Source of the DNA: Roseibium sp. TrichSKD4
GTDB lineage: Bacteria > Pseudomonadota > Alphaproteobacteria > Rhizobiales > Stappiaceae
Assembly: GCF_000148725.1 (NCBI RefSeq)
Contig: NZ_GL476307.1
Span: 1-64,000 of the forward strand
Length of the DNA stretch: 64,000 nucleotides
Direction: 5' to 3'
Shown: positions 8,754 to 18,956 of the stretch, one piece after another
Layout: every line of letters begins with the position of its first letter
How positions within the stretch are numbered: the stretch's first letter is position 1
Position numbers and translations under genes: made by a program
Notes under the pieces: generated by a model
What the model saw: the letters and a program-made list of their open reading frames with translations, nothing else
Database searches by the model: none
Told to the model about the DNA's origin: nothing

Positions 8754-9677
8754 TTACCGCTTTGCCAGCGGGTGGGCGCTTTCGACGAGTTGGGTGAGGC
8801 GCTCATCGAGCACGTGGGTATAGATTTGCGTTGTCGAAATATCGGCGTGACCGAGCAGCTGCTGAACCACTCTGAGATCCGCCCCGTTTTGCAAAAGGTG
8901 GGAGGCAAAGGCGTGGCGCAGGACGTGCGGGGAGACCTTGTCCGTGTCGATTTTTGTATCGACTGCGAGGTCCTTCAGATCCCGCCCAAAGGCCTGCCGG
9001 GTAAAGTGACCGCTTTTGCCATGAGAGGGAAAGAGCCACGGGCTTGTCGCATAAGCGCCCAGCTCTGCCCGCTGACGGATGTAGTCCCGCATGGCTTTTT
9101 GAGCCGCTGGTGACAAGGGGACCAAGCGTTCCTTGCCTCCCTTGCCGGTGACTTCAATCAGGCGCTGGTCGCGCTGGGCAGCTGTGACGGGAAGCGCCAC
9201 CAGCTCTGACACACGCAAGCCCGTTGCATAAAGCACTTCCAGAAGCGTGTAGAGCCGCTGGGCGCGCAGCTGTTTGGCCGGGCTGTCCTGCTTCTTTGTT
9301 GCAGCCTGTTGCGCTTCGCCGATCAGCTTGTCGACCTCATCAATGGACAGCACTTTGGGCAGCGCCTGCCGTTTTTTGGGGGCAGACAAGGTGCGCGTTG
9401 GGTCATCGGTGCGAATGCCGTCGGCATAAAGGAACTTGAAATACTGCTTCAGCGCAGACAGGCGGCGGGCTTGCGATGTTTCGGCAAAGCCCCGCAGGGA
9501 CAGGTCTCTCAGGTAAGCGGAAATCCGGTCCGTATTGACAGCGGACGGGTTTTGCGGGGCGGTGAACTCTGCAAAATCGTCAAGGTCGCGCCGATAGCTT
9601 TGCAGGGTGTTTTCTGCCGCGCCGCGTTCGGCACTCAGCATTTCCAGAAAGCTCTCAATTGTGTAGTCGCTGTTCAC
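8754..9677 (-). CDS. xerD: Site-specific tyrosine recombinase XerD
   Basis: 307 residues, ATG at 9677. N-terminal SAM-like core-binding domain (1-95) and C-terminal catalytic domain with Arg155 (ATGLRVSEL), Lys179, His251 and Arg254 ([10 protein letters not shown]), His277 ([10 protein letters not shown]) and the nucleophile Tyr286. This full set and the 300-residue length mark the chromosome-dimer resolvase acting with XerC at dif, not a mobile-element integrase. The place next to aroK-aroB is the usual one for xerD in Hyphomicrobiales. A tiny membrane-protein gene lies 12 bases upstream on the same strand. Confidence 0.93.
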   Translation of the reverse strand: MNSDYTIESFLEMLSAERGAAENTLQSYRRDLDDFAEFTAPQNPSAVNTDRISAYLRDLSLRGFAETSQARRLSALKQYFKFLYADGIRTDDPTRTLSAPKKRQALPKVLSIDEVDKLIGEAQQAATKKQDSPAKQLRAQRLYTLLEVLYATGLRVSELVALPVTAAQRDQRLIEVTGKGGKERLVPLSPAAQKAMRDYIRQRAELGAYATSPWLFPSHGKSGHFTRQAFGRDLKDLAVDTKIDTDKVSPHVLRHAFASHLLQNGADLRVVQQLLGHADISTTQIYTHVLDERLTQLVESAHPLAKR

Positions 9678-9689
9678 CCTTGCCTCCGG

Positions 9690-9833
9690 TCAACGGCCAA
9701 AGCCGTCCTTTTGCACACGAATGGTGATTTCGCGCTCCCGTGGCTCCACGAAATTGGCCAGTGCGTAAATCGCGCCATAGCCAAGGCCGCCAAGGACAAG
9801 CAGCACAACAATCAAGCGGGTCAGTGTTGGCAA
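9690..9833 (-). CDS. Small single-span membrane protein upstream of xerD
   Basis: About 47 residues if the TTG at 9833 is used (GAAGGGG 11 bases upstream); the frame stays open further upstream but without hydrophobic or conserved-looking sequence. One transmembrane helix (LIVVLLVLGGLGYGAIYALA) followed by a charged tail FVEPREREITIRVQKD. Its stop is 12 bases before xerD, so the pair is probably co-transcribed. Small proteins of this sort are seen between xerD and aroK in related genomes, as far as I recall; function unknown. Start codon uncertain. Confidence 0.55.
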   Translation of the reverse strand: MPTLTRLIVVLLVLGGLGYGAIYALANFVEPREREITIRVQKDGFGR

Positions 9834-9967
9834 GGTTAGATGTGCCCCTTCGAATCGAATGCGGAATTTTCCCGCGTTGTCCGGTGAAGTGCAAGTTTTT
9901 GCCGGGACAAAGCGGGTTTGATGACTTCTCGCGGTGCGTTTTTTAGCAAATGTGCTAAAACCGCCGC

Positions 9968-10582
9968 ATGAAGCACATTCGCGAACATTCAAACGGCGCG
10001 CACGACGAACTCAATGTTCCTCTAGAAAAAGCCGTTGTCGAAGCCTTGGGCAACAAGACCATCGTTCTGGTCGGCATCATGGGGTGTGGTAAATCGACGG
10101 TTGGGCGGCGTCTGGCTCAAAGACTAGATCTCAATTTTCTGGATGCGGATACAGAGATCGAACGGGCTGCAAATATGACCGTTTCGGAAATCTTTGCCGA
10201 ACATGGCGAGCCTTATTTCCGTAGTGGCGAAGAGCGGGTCATCGCTCGGTTGCTACAGGAAGGACCGCAGGTTCTGGCCACAGGTGGTGGGGCGGTAATG
10301 AGCGAAGCCACGCGCAAGGAAATTGCCGAGAATGGTATTTCCATCTGGCTGAAGGCAGAGTTCAACACCGTGATGGCGCGGGTTCGGCGTCGCTCCACAC
10401 GTCCCTTGCTGCAAAATCCGGACCCGGAAGGCACAATGCGGGCCTTGATGGAAAAACGTCATCCGGTTTATGCCCTTGCGGAGTTGACGGTTCTCTCAAG
10501 GGAAGTACCCCATGAGGCCGTTGTAGATGAAATCATGGAAGCGCTGAGTCAGCACCTTTTGGGAGCAGACGCAGCGCGCTGA
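9968..10582 (+). CDS. aroK: Shikimate kinase
   Basis: 204 residues, ATG at 9968. P-loop GIMGCGKST (36-44), shikimate-binding DADTEIE, the FR...E segment (EPYFRSGEERV), the GGGAV loop (ATGGGAVMS) and the lid RRRSTRPLL are all present. It phosphorylates shikimate with ATP, fifth step of the chorismate pathway. The first 25 residues are an extension relative to E. coli AroK, common in this group. aroB follows after 23 bases, giving an aroK-aroB-CNNM operon divergent from xerD. Confidence 0.95.
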   Translation: MKHIREHSNGAHDELNVPLEKAVVEALGNKTIVLVGIMGCGKSTVGRRLAQRLDLNFLDADTEIERAANMTVSEIFAEHGEPYFRSGEERVIARLLQEGPQVLATGGGAVMSEATRKEIAENGISIWLKAEFNTVMARVRRRSTRPLLQNPDPEGTMRALMEKRHPVYALAELTVLSREVPHEAVVDEIMEALSQHLLGADAAR

Positions 10583-10605
10583 GACGGCAGGACAGCAGAG
10601 CGAGA

Positions 10606-11754
10606 ATGACACACGTAACCGACACAACGGCGGCTACTCAGCCTGCGCTCCAAGCTGTCACCGTGGATCTGGGCAGCCGGAGCTACCAGATCGATATTGG
10701 CCGCGATCAGCTGTCCGGGGTAGGGCAAAAAATTGCCGCGATGATGCCAAAAGCCCGTGCGGCCATTATCACCGATGAGGCGGTGGCGCGTCTGCATCTG
10801 GGTACTTTGCAAGCCAGTCTTGATGCTGCGGGTGTCGGTCATTCAGCCATTACTGTTCCAAGTGGGGAAAGCAGCAAAAGCTACACCCAGTTTGAACGTG
10901 TGTGTGATGCGGTTCTGGAAGCGCGGCTTGAGCGCGGTGATGTGATTATCGCGCTGGGCGGCGGAGTGGTTGGTGATCTTTCGGGATTTGTTGCCTCCGC
11001 CGTGCGCCGCGGCATGGCATTCATTCAGATCCCGACAACACTTCTGGCGCAGGTGGACAGTTCTGTAGGCGGCAAGACGGCGATCAATTCCCGGTTTGGC
11101 AAGAACCTGATCGGTGCCTTTTATCAGCCCGTGTGGGTGATGGCCGATACCAGTGTTCTGGATACATTGCCACTGCGCGACTTCAGGGCGGGATATGCGG
11201 AAGTTGCCAAATACGGGCTTTTGGGTGACGAGCCGTTTTTCGCATGGCTGGAACAAAACTGGCAGGCTGTGTTTGCTGGTGGTCCTGAACGCGATGAAGC
11301 TGTCGCCCGCTCATGTCAGGCGAAGGCTGATGTGGTGGCCGCTGATGAATTGGAAGCCGGGCGGCGGGCGCTGTTGAACCTCGGTCATACATTCGGCCAC
11401 GCGCTGGAAGCGGCTGTTGAGTATGAGACCGTTCGTCTCGTGCATGGAGAAGGCGTTTCCATCGGCATGGTTCTGGCTCACGAATTTTCCAACCGACTTG
11501 GCCTTATTTCGGATCTGGACGTTCAGCGGGCAACACACCATCTAAAGGAAGTCGGCTTGCCGACCTGCCTGTCAGACATTCCGGGACAACTGCCGCCCGT
11601 TGACACCCTGATGGACAGTATTGCCCAGGACAAAAAGGTGTCGCGCGGCGAACTGACATTCATTCTCACACGAGGAATTGGTCAGGCTTTCGTCGAGCGT
11701 GGTGTTGATCCGGCAGATGTACGTGCATTTTTGGATGAGAAACTATCGTCATGA
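10606..11754 (+). CDS. aroB: 3-dehydroquinate synthase
   Basis: 382 residues, ATG at 10606. Conserved NAD-binding GGGVVGDLSGFVAS, the PTTLLAQVDSSVGGKTAIN segment, Zn-binding His in NLGHTFGHALE and in VHGEGVSIGM. It cyclises DAHP to 3-dehydroquinate, second step of the shikimate pathway. Its last codons overlap the ATG of the following CNNM/CorC gene by four bases (ATGA), a strong sign of translational coupling. Confidence 0.96.
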   Translation: MTHVTDTTAATQPALQAVTVDLGSRSYQIDIGRDQLSGVGQKIAAMMPKARAAIITDEAVARLHLGTLQASLDAAGVGHSAITVPSGESSKSYTQFERVCDAVLEARLERGDVIIALGGGVVGDLSGFVASAVRRGMAFIQIPTTLLAQVDSSVGGKTAINSRFGKNLIGAFYQPVWVMADTSVLDTLPLRDFRAGYAEVAKYGLLGDEPFFAWLEQNWQAVFAGGPERDEAVARSCQAKADVVAADELEAGRRALLNLGHTFGHALEAAVEYETVRLVHGEGVSIGMVLAHEFSNRLGLISDLDVQRATHHLKEVGLPTCLSDIPGQLPPVDTLMDSIAQDKKVSRGELTFILTRGIGQAFVERGVDPADVRAFLDEKLSS

Positions 11755-13088
11755 CTGAAACGACCCTCTGGCTTGCCAGTGCTGCCGTGTTCATTTTGCT
11801 GTTTCTGTCCGGCTTTTTCTCCGGGTCTGAAACCGCGTTGACGGCGACTTCCCGGGCCCGGATTCACCAAGTGGAAAAGACCGGCGACAAGCGGGCGAAA
11901 ATCGTGAGCCGCCTGATTGCCTCTCGAGAGCGCCTGATTGGCGCGCTTCTGCTTGGCAACAACCTTGTCAATATCTTGGCGTCAGCGCTTGCCACCAGCG
12001 TATTCCTGACCCTGTTCGGTGAAGCTGGTGTTGCGATCGCCACATTGGTCATGACCGCCCTTGTTCTGGTATTCGCAGAAGTTCTTCCCAAAACTTGGGC
12101 GATCTCGGCACCTGAGAAATTTGCGCTTGCTGTTTCTCCGGTTGTGCGCGTTGTTGTGGCCGTATTTGGGCCGATTGTGATCGGCGTGGAAGCGATCGTC
12201 AGATTGTTGCTGAAGGCGCTTGGTGTTCACGTTGGCGAGGATTCTTCCATCTTGTCCGCGCATGAGGAATTGCGCGGTGCGGTTGATCTGCAGCACATGG
12301 AAGGTGGCTTGGAAAAGGGCGAACGGGACCGGATTGGCGGTCTTCTGGATTTGGCCGATCTAGAGGTTTCCGATGTCATGGTGCACCGGACCAACATGTT
12401 GGCGCTGAATGCGGATGACGATCCGCAAAAGCTGATTGATGCCGCTCTCAGCTCTCCGTACACACGCCTGCCATTGTGGCGCGGCGAAACGGACAACTTC
12501 ATCGGTGTTCTTCATGCCAAGGACTTGCTCCGGGCCCTGAATAAGTCAGGTGGCAATCCGGAAGGCATTGATATCTTAGATATTGCAGCACCAGCCTGGT
12601 TCGTTCCCGATACAACAACGCTTCAGGACCAGCTCAATGCCTTTTTGAAGAACAAGTCTCACTTTGCACTCGTTGTTGACGAGTATGGCGAGGTGATGGG
12701 CCTTGTCACGCTGGAAGACATTCTGGAAGAGATCGTCGGCGAGATTGCCGATGAGCATGACGTTGAGCTGGAAGGCTTGCGTCCTCAGGCCGATGGTTCC
12801 GTGATTGTAGATGGTTCAGTGCCGATCCGCGATCTGAACCGGGCGACTGACTGGACGCTGCCGGATGACGAAGCCACGACTATCGCCGGTCTTGTTATTC
12901 ATGAAGCCCGGATGATCCCGGAAGAACGGCAGATTTTCACCTTCCACGGCTTTAGGTTCACTGTTTTGCGCCGGGAGAAAAACCGCGTGACGCGCCTTCG
13001 GATCATGCCGCTTAATCAGGTGGCTGGAAACAAGGTCATGCTGGCTGGTCAGCTGGGCCATGCGGTCCAGCCGTCCCCAGCGTCTTGA
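11751..13088 (+). CDS. CNNM/CorC (HlyC/CorC) family membrane protein with CBS domains
   Basis: 445 residues, ATG at 11751 overlapping the aroB stop. Order of domains: N-terminal DUF21/CNNM membrane domain (about residues 5-180) with the signature FLSGFFSGSETALTATSRARIH; two CBS domains (about 205-330; VMVHRTNM, YTRLPLWRG, ALVVDEYGEVMGLVTLEDILEEIVG); C-terminal CorC/HlyC domain (about 350-430). Proteins of this family export Mg2+/Co2+ or regulate such transport, in the inner membrane. Linkage behind aroKB is conserved in Hyphomicrobiales but has no known metabolic reason. Confidence 0.88.
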   Translation: MTETTLWLASAAVFILLFLSGFFSGSETALTATSRARIHQVEKTGDKRAKIVSRLIASRERLIGALLLGNNLVNILASALATSVFLTLFGEAGVAIATLVMTALVLVFAEVLPKTWAISAPEKFALAVSPVVRVVVAVFGPIVIGVEAIVRLLLKALGVHVGEDSSILSAHEELRGAVDLQHMEGGLEKGERDRIGGLLDLADLEVSDVMVHRTNMLALNADDDPQKLIDAALSSPYTRLPLWRGETDNFIGVLHAKDLLRALNKSGGNPEGIDILDIAAPAWFVPDTTTLQDQLNAFLKNKSHFALVVDEYGEVMGLVTLEDILEEIVGEIADEHDVELEGLRPQADGSVIVDGSVPIRDLNRATDWTLPDDEATTIAGLVIHEARMIPEERQIFTFHGFRFTVLRREKNRVTRLRIMPLNQVAGNKVMLAGQLGHAVQPSPAS

Positions 13089-13139
13089 GACCCGTCATCT
13101 TGAGGTTGATGTCAGCAGATCTGGTTTGAAATTGGCAGA

Positions 13140-13436
13140 CTATTGCGCAATGCGGGCAGCGCGTGGATCGGGTTCTTCCGGTGCACGCGCTTCAATGGCT
13201 AGGGCGTGAACGCGGTCAGCCAGTTCTTCGGCCAAGAGGCTGTTGATGGTCCGGTGCCGGGCCACCCGGTTTTGGCCTGAAAAGCTGCCCGCCACAATGC
13301 GAACCCGAAAGTGTGTCTCGCCCCCTTCGCGCCAACCGCCGTGGCCTTTGTGTTTGTCGGATTCGTCGATCACCTCCAGCGCGCTGGGCTGAAGGGCGTC
13401 TGTTAATTTTGTGATGATTGTCTGCTTGATGCTCAT
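13140..13436 (-). CDS. BolA family protein
   Basis: 98 residues, ATG at 13436. BolA fold: I..KL..AL.P..LEVIDES..H.GH in the first half, the FRVRIVAGSFSGQNRVARHRTIN core, and ALAIEARAP at the end. BolA proteins partner monothiol glutaredoxins in iron-sulfur trafficking and iron-responsive regulation. Divergent from the J-domain gene, with about 200 bases between them. Confidence 0.9.
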   Translation of the reverse strand: MSIKQTIITKLTDALQPSALEVIDESDKHKGHGGWREGGETHFRVRIVAGSFSGQNRVARHRTINSLLAEELADRVHALAIEARAPEEPDPRAARIAQ

Positions 13437-13637
13437 GAGCTGTTTTCTCGCTCTGGCAGCGATCCGTCAAGAGCTAAGGTTTCCCAACCTGCAATAGCAA
13501 AGGTTAGGGTCCTGACCCTAATCACCGAGTTGCAAAAAGCGGATTGTTCCACTCAATAAAAAAATTGCATGGACATGCCTTAATTTGGCACTATGCGCAG
13601 CTTGTCCCAAACCGTTCATCTCACCATAATCACGCCT

Positions 13638-14228
13638 ATGAAACTGGATTCAAAAATATTCGACAGCATACGTGTCAAGCCGGACAAGGACCGGGTTGCG
13701 GAAGATCGCCATCCGACCTGCGATCACAAAGGCTGTAAACGTCCCGGCACTCACAAGGCGCCGAAGGGACGGGACATGGAAGGCCAGTATTTCAATTTCT
13801 GTGTCGACCATGTGCGGGAATACAATAAATCCTACAATTACTTCACCGGCATGCAGGATGATGATGTCCGCTCTTACCACAAGGACAGCCTGACAGGGCA
13901 TCGCCCGACTTGGAAAATGGGCGTCAACAAACAGGCAGCTGACGGCCCGGATGGCTACGATCCGCGCGAAAACATGCGGTCCAATGCCCACCGGCGTGCG
14001 TCGGAAGCGCGCAGGCCGCGACAAAGAAAATTGCTGGCGCTTGAAAAACGGTCGCTTGATGTGCTCAATCTGCCGCAGACAGCACGTGGCGATGAAATCA
14101 AAGCGCGCTATAAGGAACTTGTGAAACTCAACCACCCGGATGCCAATGGCGGGGATCGATCTTGTGAAGACCGCCTTCGGGAGATCATTCAGGCCTATCA
14201 GGTTTTGAAGAAATCCGGATTCTGCTAA
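13638..14228 (+). CDS. J-domain (DnaJ-like) protein
   Basis: 196 residues from the ATG at 13638 ([15 protein letters not shown]), preferred over an upstream ATG at 13593 that gives an unrelated-looking leader. The N-terminal two thirds carry [17 protein letters not shown] and [18 protein letters not shown], a Cys/His-bearing segment typical for an alphaproteobacterial J-protein group; the C-terminal J domain (about 138-192) has the HPD tripeptide in [10 protein letters not shown] that stimulates Hsp70 ATPase. Probably a specialised DnaK co-chaperone. It precedes cobS by 67 bases; this order recurs in Hyphomicrobiales. Confidence 0.88.
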   Translation: MKLDSKIFDSIRVKPDKDRVAEDRHPTCDHKGCKRPGTHKAPKGRDMEGQYFNFCVDHVREYNKSYNYFTGMQDDDVRSYHKDSLTGHRPTWKMGVNKQAADGPDGYDPRENMRSNAHRRASEARRPRQRKLLALEKRSLDVLNLPQTARGDEIKARYKELVKLNHPDANGGDRSCEDRLREIIQAYQVLKKSGFC

Positions 14229-14295
14229 GTCTGCACATTCCTGCAGCCTTTCCCCAAATACCCTACCCGGATTGCACCGGGGCAGCGGAGGACCG

Positions 14296-15282
14296 ATGAC
14301 TGAGACGACGAGTGTGGCTATGAGCATGCCGGATACCGAGGTTTCCGTACAAGACGTGTTCGGTTTCGAATCGGATTTGAAAGTTCCGGCGTTCTCGAGC
14401 GCATCGGAGCATGTGCCGGATCGGGATGACGACTATCTGTTCGACAAAGCCACGACCCTGGCGATTCTCGCCGGGTTTGCACATAACCGCAGGGTGATGG
14501 TGACCGGCTATCACGGAACGGGCAAGTCCACACATATTGAGCAGGTGGCGTCCCGCCTCAACTGGCCGTGTATTCGCGTTAACCTCGATAGCCACATCTC
14601 CCGTATCGACCTTGTGGGCAAGGACGCGATCGTCATCAAGGACGGTCAGCAGGTCACCGAATTCAAGGACGGTATTCTGCCTTGGGCTTACCAGCACAAT
14701 GTGGCCTTGGTGTTTGACGAATATGATGCCGGTCGTCCGGATGTGATGTTCGTGATCCAGCGAATTCTGGAATCTTCCGGTCGTTTGACGTTGCTTGACC
14801 AAAGCCGCGTGATCCGTCCGCATGCGGCCTTCCGCCTGTTTGCAACAGCCAACACGGTTGGTCTGGGTGATACATCCGGCCTTTATCACGGCACGCAGCA
14901 AATCAATCAGGCACAGATGGACCGCTGGTCCATTGTCACGACACTGAATTATCTGCCGCATGACAATGAGGTCGATATCGTTCTGTCCAAGGCCAAGCAT
15001 TACCAAAATGATGAAGGCCGCGGCATTGTCTCCAAGATGGTGCGTCTGGCGGACATGACCCGGAACGCGTTTATTGCCGGTGACCTTTCTACCGTCATGA
15101 GCCCGCGGACCGTGATCACTTGGGCCGAGAACGCCAACATCTTTAATGATGTCGGTTTTGCCTTCCGTGTGACCTTCCTGAACAAGTGTGACGACATGGA
15201 GCAGGCACTTGTCGCCGAATTCTATCAGCGGTGTTTCGGTGAGGAGTTGCCGGAATCCGCCGTTAATGTCGTCATGAGCTGA
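14296..15282 (+). CDS. cobS: Aerobic cobaltochelatase subunit CobS
   Basis: 328 residues from the ATG at 14296, which follows a good GGAGG; a TTG at 14272 would add eight residues and lacks support. AAA+ ATPase: Walker [10 protein letters not shown], Walker [10 protein letters not shown], sensor [11 protein letters not shown], with the CobS hallmark N-terminal segment [12 protein letters not shown]. With CobT and CobN it inserts Co2+ into hydrogenobyrinate a,c-diamide at the cost of ATP, in the late aerobic cobalamin pathway. cobT starts 7 bases downstream. Confidence 0.96.
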   Translation: MTETTSVAMSMPDTEVSVQDVFGFESDLKVPAFSSASEHVPDRDDDYLFDKATTLAILAGFAHNRRVMVTGYHGTGKSTHIEQVASRLNWPCIRVNLDSHISRIDLVGKDAIVIKDGQQVTEFKDGILPWAYQHNVALVFDEYDAGRPDVMFVIQRILESSGRLTLLDQSRVIRPHAAFRLFATANTVGLGDTSGLYHGTQQINQAQMDRWSIVTTLNYLPHDNEVDIVLSKAKHYQNDEGRGIVSKMVRLADMTRNAFIAGDLSTVMSPRTVITWAENANIFNDVGFAFRVTFLNKCDDMEQALVAEFYQRCFGEELPESAVNVVMS

Positions 15283-15289
15283 GGGTAAG

Positions 15290-17203
15290 ATGGCACCAAG
15301 GCCAGGCAGCAATTCCATACCCGGTGGCAAACCTGCTCCGGATCCAGAACCGTTCAAGCAATCGGTCGCCGGTTGCATGCGCGCGATTTCCGGTGATCCG
15401 GAGCTTGAGGTCACCTTCTCCGGGGACCGGCCGGGCATTTCTGGCAAAACGGCCCGTTTGCCTGATCCTTCCCGTAAAGTGTCGGCGAAGGAAATCGCGG
15501 TCACGCGTGGTTTGTCCGATTCCATGGCATTGAAGCTGGCGTGTCACGACACGAAAATCCATGCGCGTCACATCCCGGTGGGCTCGGATGCGCGGGCGAT
15601 TTTCGATGCGGTGGAGCAGGCACGGTGTGAGGCCGTTGGCGCGCGGCGTATGGAAGGCGTGGCCAGCAATCTGGCGGCTATGCTGGAAGACAAATATGTG
15701 CGCACCGTTGCTCCTGACATCAACAGCCGGGAAGAAGCGCCGCTCCAAGATGCGCTTTCTCTTATTGTGCGCGAACGGCTAACCGGAGCTGCACCACCCA
15801 AGGCAGCTGTCAATCTGGTTGACATGTGGCGGGACTGGGTTGAGCAAAAGGCAGGCGCCGAGCTCGACGGTCTCGCTGACACGGTTGAAAATCAGGACAC
15901 GTTTGCCGAAGCGTTTCGTGAAGTCCTCAAATCCCTCGACATGGCTGAAGAGCTGGGCGAGCTGGATCAGGAAGACAATCCGGAGCAGAACGAAGACGAC
16001 GGCAACAACGACGAATCCGAGACTGGCGGCGAAGAGGACGAGGACAGCGGCGAGCGGGAAGCTGCCCCTCAGGACATGGATATGTCCGGTGAGGAGCAGG
16101 ATTCAGGTGAAACCGAAGCCTCTGACGCCGATATGGATGACTTCGCCGAAGAAGACATGGCGGATGCGGCGGAAGAGCCGGGGGAAAGTGAGCGGCGGGA
16201 ACTGCCGTTTTCCAACAAGCCCCCGCTATCGGACTATCGCGTCTATACCACCCAGTTTGACGAGACGATCCACGCAGAAGATCTGTGCGATGCTGCCGAA
16301 CTGGACCGTTTGCGGGGGTTCCTCGACAAGCAGCTGACCCATTTGCAAGGCGCGGTTGCGCGGCTGGCAAACCGCCTGCAACGCAAGTTGATGGCCCAGC
16401 AGAGCCGCGGGTGGGACTTTGATCTGGAAGAAGGGCTCTTGGATACGGCGCGGTTGACCCGTGCGGTGACGGACCCGATGAGCCCTCTTGCTTTCAAGCA
16501 GGAGCGGGACACAACGTTCCGTGATACGGTTGTCACGTTGCTGCTCGACAATTCCGGGTCCATGCGTGGTCGTCCGATTACCGTTGCGGCCACTTGTGCT
16601 GATATTCTGGCGCGGACGCTTGAGCGGTGCGGTGTGAAGGTCGAGATCCACGGTTTCACCACCAAAGCCTGGAAAGGCGGACAGTCTCGGGAAAGCTGGA
16701 TTGGCACGGGTAAGCCACCCGCACCTGGGCGCCTGAATGATCTGCGCCACATCATCTATAAGTCTGCAGATGCGCCGTGGCGCCGTGCGCGCCGCAATCT
16801 TGGGCTGATGATGCGCGAAGGGCTGCTCAAGGAAAACATTGACGGCGAGGCGCTGACCTGGGCCCATGAGCGCTTGCTCGGGCGTCCAGAACAACGCCGT
16901 ATCCTGATGATGATTTCTGATGGTGCACCGGTGGATGACTGCACCTTGTCCGTCAATCCGGGCAACTATCTGGAACGGCATCTGCGCTATGTCATTGAGG
17001 AGATCGAAAACAGATCCCCGGTGCAGTTGATTGCAATTGGCATTGGTCACGATGTGACCCGCTACTACAAGCGTGCTGTGACGATTGTGGACGCGGAAGA
17101 ATTGGCCGGGGCCATGACCGATCAGTTGGCTGATTTGTTCGATGATGAAGCCGAGCAGGGTGATCTGCGGCGGGCCCGCAAACGAGCCAGAAACGGTCGC
17201 TAG
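15290..17203 (+). CDS. cobT: Aerobic cobaltochelatase subunit CobT
   Basis: 637 residues, ATG at 15290, seven bases after cobS. N-terminal CobT domain, a long very acidic linker (about residues 215-305, rich in Asp/Glu), then a von Willebrand A-like domain with a MIDAS DNSGS (in [13 protein letters not shown]) and the typical [11 protein letters not shown]. CobS and CobT form a two-tiered AAA+ chaperone-like ring on CobN. No cobN is seen in the window, so it lies elsewhere. The product supplies coenzyme B12, needed by the mutase encoded at 30467-32458. The next gene follows after only two bases. Confidence 0.95.
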   Translation: MAPRPGSNSIPGGKPAPDPEPFKQSVAGCMRAISGDPELEVTFSGDRPGISGKTARLPDPSRKVSAKEIAVTRGLSDSMALKLACHDTKIHARHIPVGSDARAIFDAVEQARCEAVGARRMEGVASNLAAMLEDKYVRTVAPDINSREEAPLQDALSLIVRERLTGAAPPKAAVNLVDMWRDWVEQKAGAELDGLADTVENQDTFAEAFREVLKSLDMAEELGELDQEDNPEQNEDDGNNDESETGGEEDEDSGEREAAPQDMDMSGEEQDSGETEASDADMDDFAEEDMADAAEEPGESERRELPFSNKPPLSDYRVYTTQFDETIHAEDLCDAAELDRLRGFLDKQLTHLQGAVARLANRLQRKLMAQQSRGWDFDLEEGLLDTARLTRAVTDPMSPLAFKQERDTTFRDTVVTLLLDNSGSMRGRPITVAATCADILARTLERCGVKVEIHGFTTKAWKGGQSRESWIGTGKPPAPGRLNDLRHIIYKSADAPWRRARRNLGLMMREGLLKENIDGEALTWAHERLLGRPEQRRILMMISDGAPVDDCTLSVNPGNYLERHLRYVIEEIENRSPVQLIAIGIGHDVTRYYKRAVTIVDAEELAGAMTDQLADLFDDEAEQGDLRRARKRARNGR

Positions 17204-17205
17204 CG

Positions 17206-18252
17206 ATGACCCGTCCGGTTCGGCGACTTTTGAATGCTGCCATGGGTCTCATGGCGGCATTTTTTTTGGCCCTTATTGTCCCGGCTTCGGTTTCGGCTCT
17301 TGATCTGGTGCAGAAGGGCGACGCTGTCACGATCAAGACGAAGCCAATCAAGACTTTCCAGATAGGCAAGACCGAGACGCGCTTCGGGCAGTTGGAGTTT
17401 CTGGGCGGGCTGGAAATCCTGTCTGCCAACCGGGCTATTGGTAGTCTGTCCGGTTTGATTACCTTGTCGGGCGGCGCGCAATTCTTGGCGGTGACGGATA
17501 ACGGTCATTGGGTGTCTGGAGAGATTGAGCAGGATGAGGCTGGGGTTCCGCTGGATCTTGCCAACATCCGTGTTGCCCCCTTGCGGCGGCAAAACGGGGA
17601 GACGTTCCGCCGTATTTGGGGCCATGACACGGAAAGTCTGGTGCGGGATGGCGACACACTGCTGGTATCTGCTGAGCGGGCCAATGCGATTTATCGATTC
17701 CCATGGCCGATCCTTACCGGTAATGAGCGGATGCTTGAGGAGGTGGCTGTGCCGCCGGAGATCAAGGCACTGCAAAAAACCAAAGGATTGGAGGCGATTG
17801 CCGACGGTCCTGCCGGATCGCTGCTAGACGGGGTGATTGTGGCGGTTGGAGAGCGCGGAATAAGCGAAAGCCACTCGCTGCCCGGGTTCCTGATTTCTTC
17901 AACGGGCACTGAAGTGTTTTCGATTGAGCGGTCTGATCGCTATGACGCGACCGATGCTGTCTTCCTGCCAAATGGAGAATTTCTCCTGCTGGAGCGCCGG
18001 TTCAATATGCGGGATCTTGTTGGCATGCGGCTGCGCCAGTTTGAGAGCGCGGACTTGAAGCCGGGGGCGCAATTGCGTGGTGAGGTTCTTCTAGAAGCGG
18101 ATTTCACCTACCAAATCGACAATATGGAAGCGCTTGCGTTTCACCAAACCAAAGACGGCGACACAATCCTGACGGTTCTTTCCGACAACAATCGATCCCT
18201 CTTGCAAAGAACGCTGTTGCTCCGGTTTAAATTGATTAATGCTGATGGCTAA
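17206..18252 (+). CDS. Exported esterase-like/phytase-like protein (PF13449 type)
   Basis: 348 residues, ATG at 17206, two bases after cobT. Signal peptide (basic MTRPVRRLL, hydrophobic MGLMAAFFLALIVPA, cleavage near SVSA-L). The mature part shows the pattern of 'esterase-like activity of phytase' beta-propeller proteins: FLGGLEIL, LSGL.TLSGGAQFLAVTDNGHW, GHDTESLVRDGDTLLVSAE, LPNGEFLLLERRF and, near the end, DNMEALAFHQTKDGDTILTVLSDNN. The substrate is unknown. Despite the tight spacing to cobT there is no functional link known; the following LysE gene overlaps its stop. Confidence 0.82.
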   Translation: MTRPVRRLLNAAMGLMAAFFLALIVPASVSALDLVQKGDAVTIKTKPIKTFQIGKTETRFGQLEFLGGLEILSANRAIGSLSGLITLSGGAQFLAVTDNGHWVSGEIEQDEAGVPLDLANIRVAPLRRQNGETFRRIWGHDTESLVRDGDTLLVSAERANAIYRFPWPILTGNERMLEEVAVPPEIKALQKTKGLEAIADGPAGSLLDGVIVAVGERGISESHSLPGFLISSTGTEVFSIERSDRYDATDAVFLPNGEFLLLERRFNMRDLVGMRLRQFESADLKPGAQLRGEVLLEADFTYQIDNMEALAFHQTKDGDTILTVLSDNNRSLLQRTLLLRFKLINADG

Positions 18253-18896
18253 TGGGGAGCTGCGGAAAAGTGATTGAGACGATAAACCTTCCCCTGATCA
18301 TGGGGGCTGCGCTCCTCGCGGTTGCCAGTCCGGGCCCTGCAACATTGGCCATTGCAAGCACATCCATGACGGCAGGGCGTAAAAACGGGTTTGCACTTGC
18401 CATGGGCGTGTCCACCGGATCACTGGTCTGGTCGGTTTTCGCCGCCATGGGGCTTGGGGCGATCATGCTGGCGAATGCCTGGATGCTAGAGGTGATCCGG
18501 TATATGGGAGCGCTGTATCTGATTTACCTCGCCTATAAATCAGCAAAAGCAGCCTTTGGATCTGTTGGTCTCAATGCCGTCGCTCCGGTGAAGGGGGATG
18601 CGCTGCGTGCCTATCGCAGTGGTTTTTTGCTGCATATGACGAACCCGAAGGCGATCTTCTTCTTTGGTTCGCTCTACTCCATCGGAGTGCCCGCCCACAC
18701 GCCGATCAAGGAGCTCATCATCTTGATCGCCGTTTTGTTGGTGCAGAGCCTTGCCGTCAATATCGGGTACTCTCTGATTTTCTCCAAACCGGCGATGGTC
18801 AAAGGATATCAACGCATGTATCGCGCCTTTAATGCCGCCTTTTCACTGGCGTTTGGAGCCGCTGGCCTCAAAATTCTAACAACGCGGCTGGGATAG
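18252..18896 (+). CDS. LysE/RhtB family exporter
   Basis: 214 residues, ATG at 18252 overlapping the preceding TAA by one base. Six hydrophobic helices and the LysE-family N-terminal motif (AVASPGPATLAIASTSMTAGRKNG), plus YLIYLAYKSAK and LLHMTNPKAIFFF. Members export amino acids such as lysine, homoserine or threonine, driven by proton motive force; the substrate cannot be told. A bidirectional terminator follows directly. Confidence 0.85.
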   Translation: MGSCGKVIETINLPLIMGAALLAVASPGPATLAIASTSMTAGRKNGFALAMGVSTGSLVWSVFAAMGLGAIMLANAWMLEVIRYMGALYLIYLAYKSAKAAFGSVGLNAVAPVKGDALRAYRSGFLLHMTNPKAIFFFGSLYSIGVPAHTPIKELIILIAVLLVQSLAVNIGYSLIFSKPAMVKGYQRMYRAFNAAFSLAFGAAGLKILTTRLG

Positions 18897-18900
18897 AAAA

Positions 18901-18936
18901 AAAGGCATCTGAACCTAAGCCCAGATGCCTTTTAAA
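18901..18936. terminator. Bidirectional rho-independent terminator
   Basis: Perfect stem AAAGGCATCTG / CAGATGCCTTT (18901-18911 with 18922-18932), ten-base loop, with A-runs before and T-runs after, so it can stop transcription of the LysE gene on the plus strand and of the queuosine-precursor transporter gene from the other side. Confidence 0.85.
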
Positions 18937-18956
18937 GATTGTTTTATCGTGATTTT

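Noticed and set aside
8754-9677. Possibility that the tyrosine recombinase marks an integrated element
   Set aside because: Length, full XerD motif set and the aroK-aroB neighbourhood show the housekeeping recombinase; no att repeats or phage genes are nearby.
14263-15525. 420-residue minus-strand frame opposite cobS
   Set aside because: cobS is certain on the plus strand; the antisense frame has no domain and crosses into cobT.
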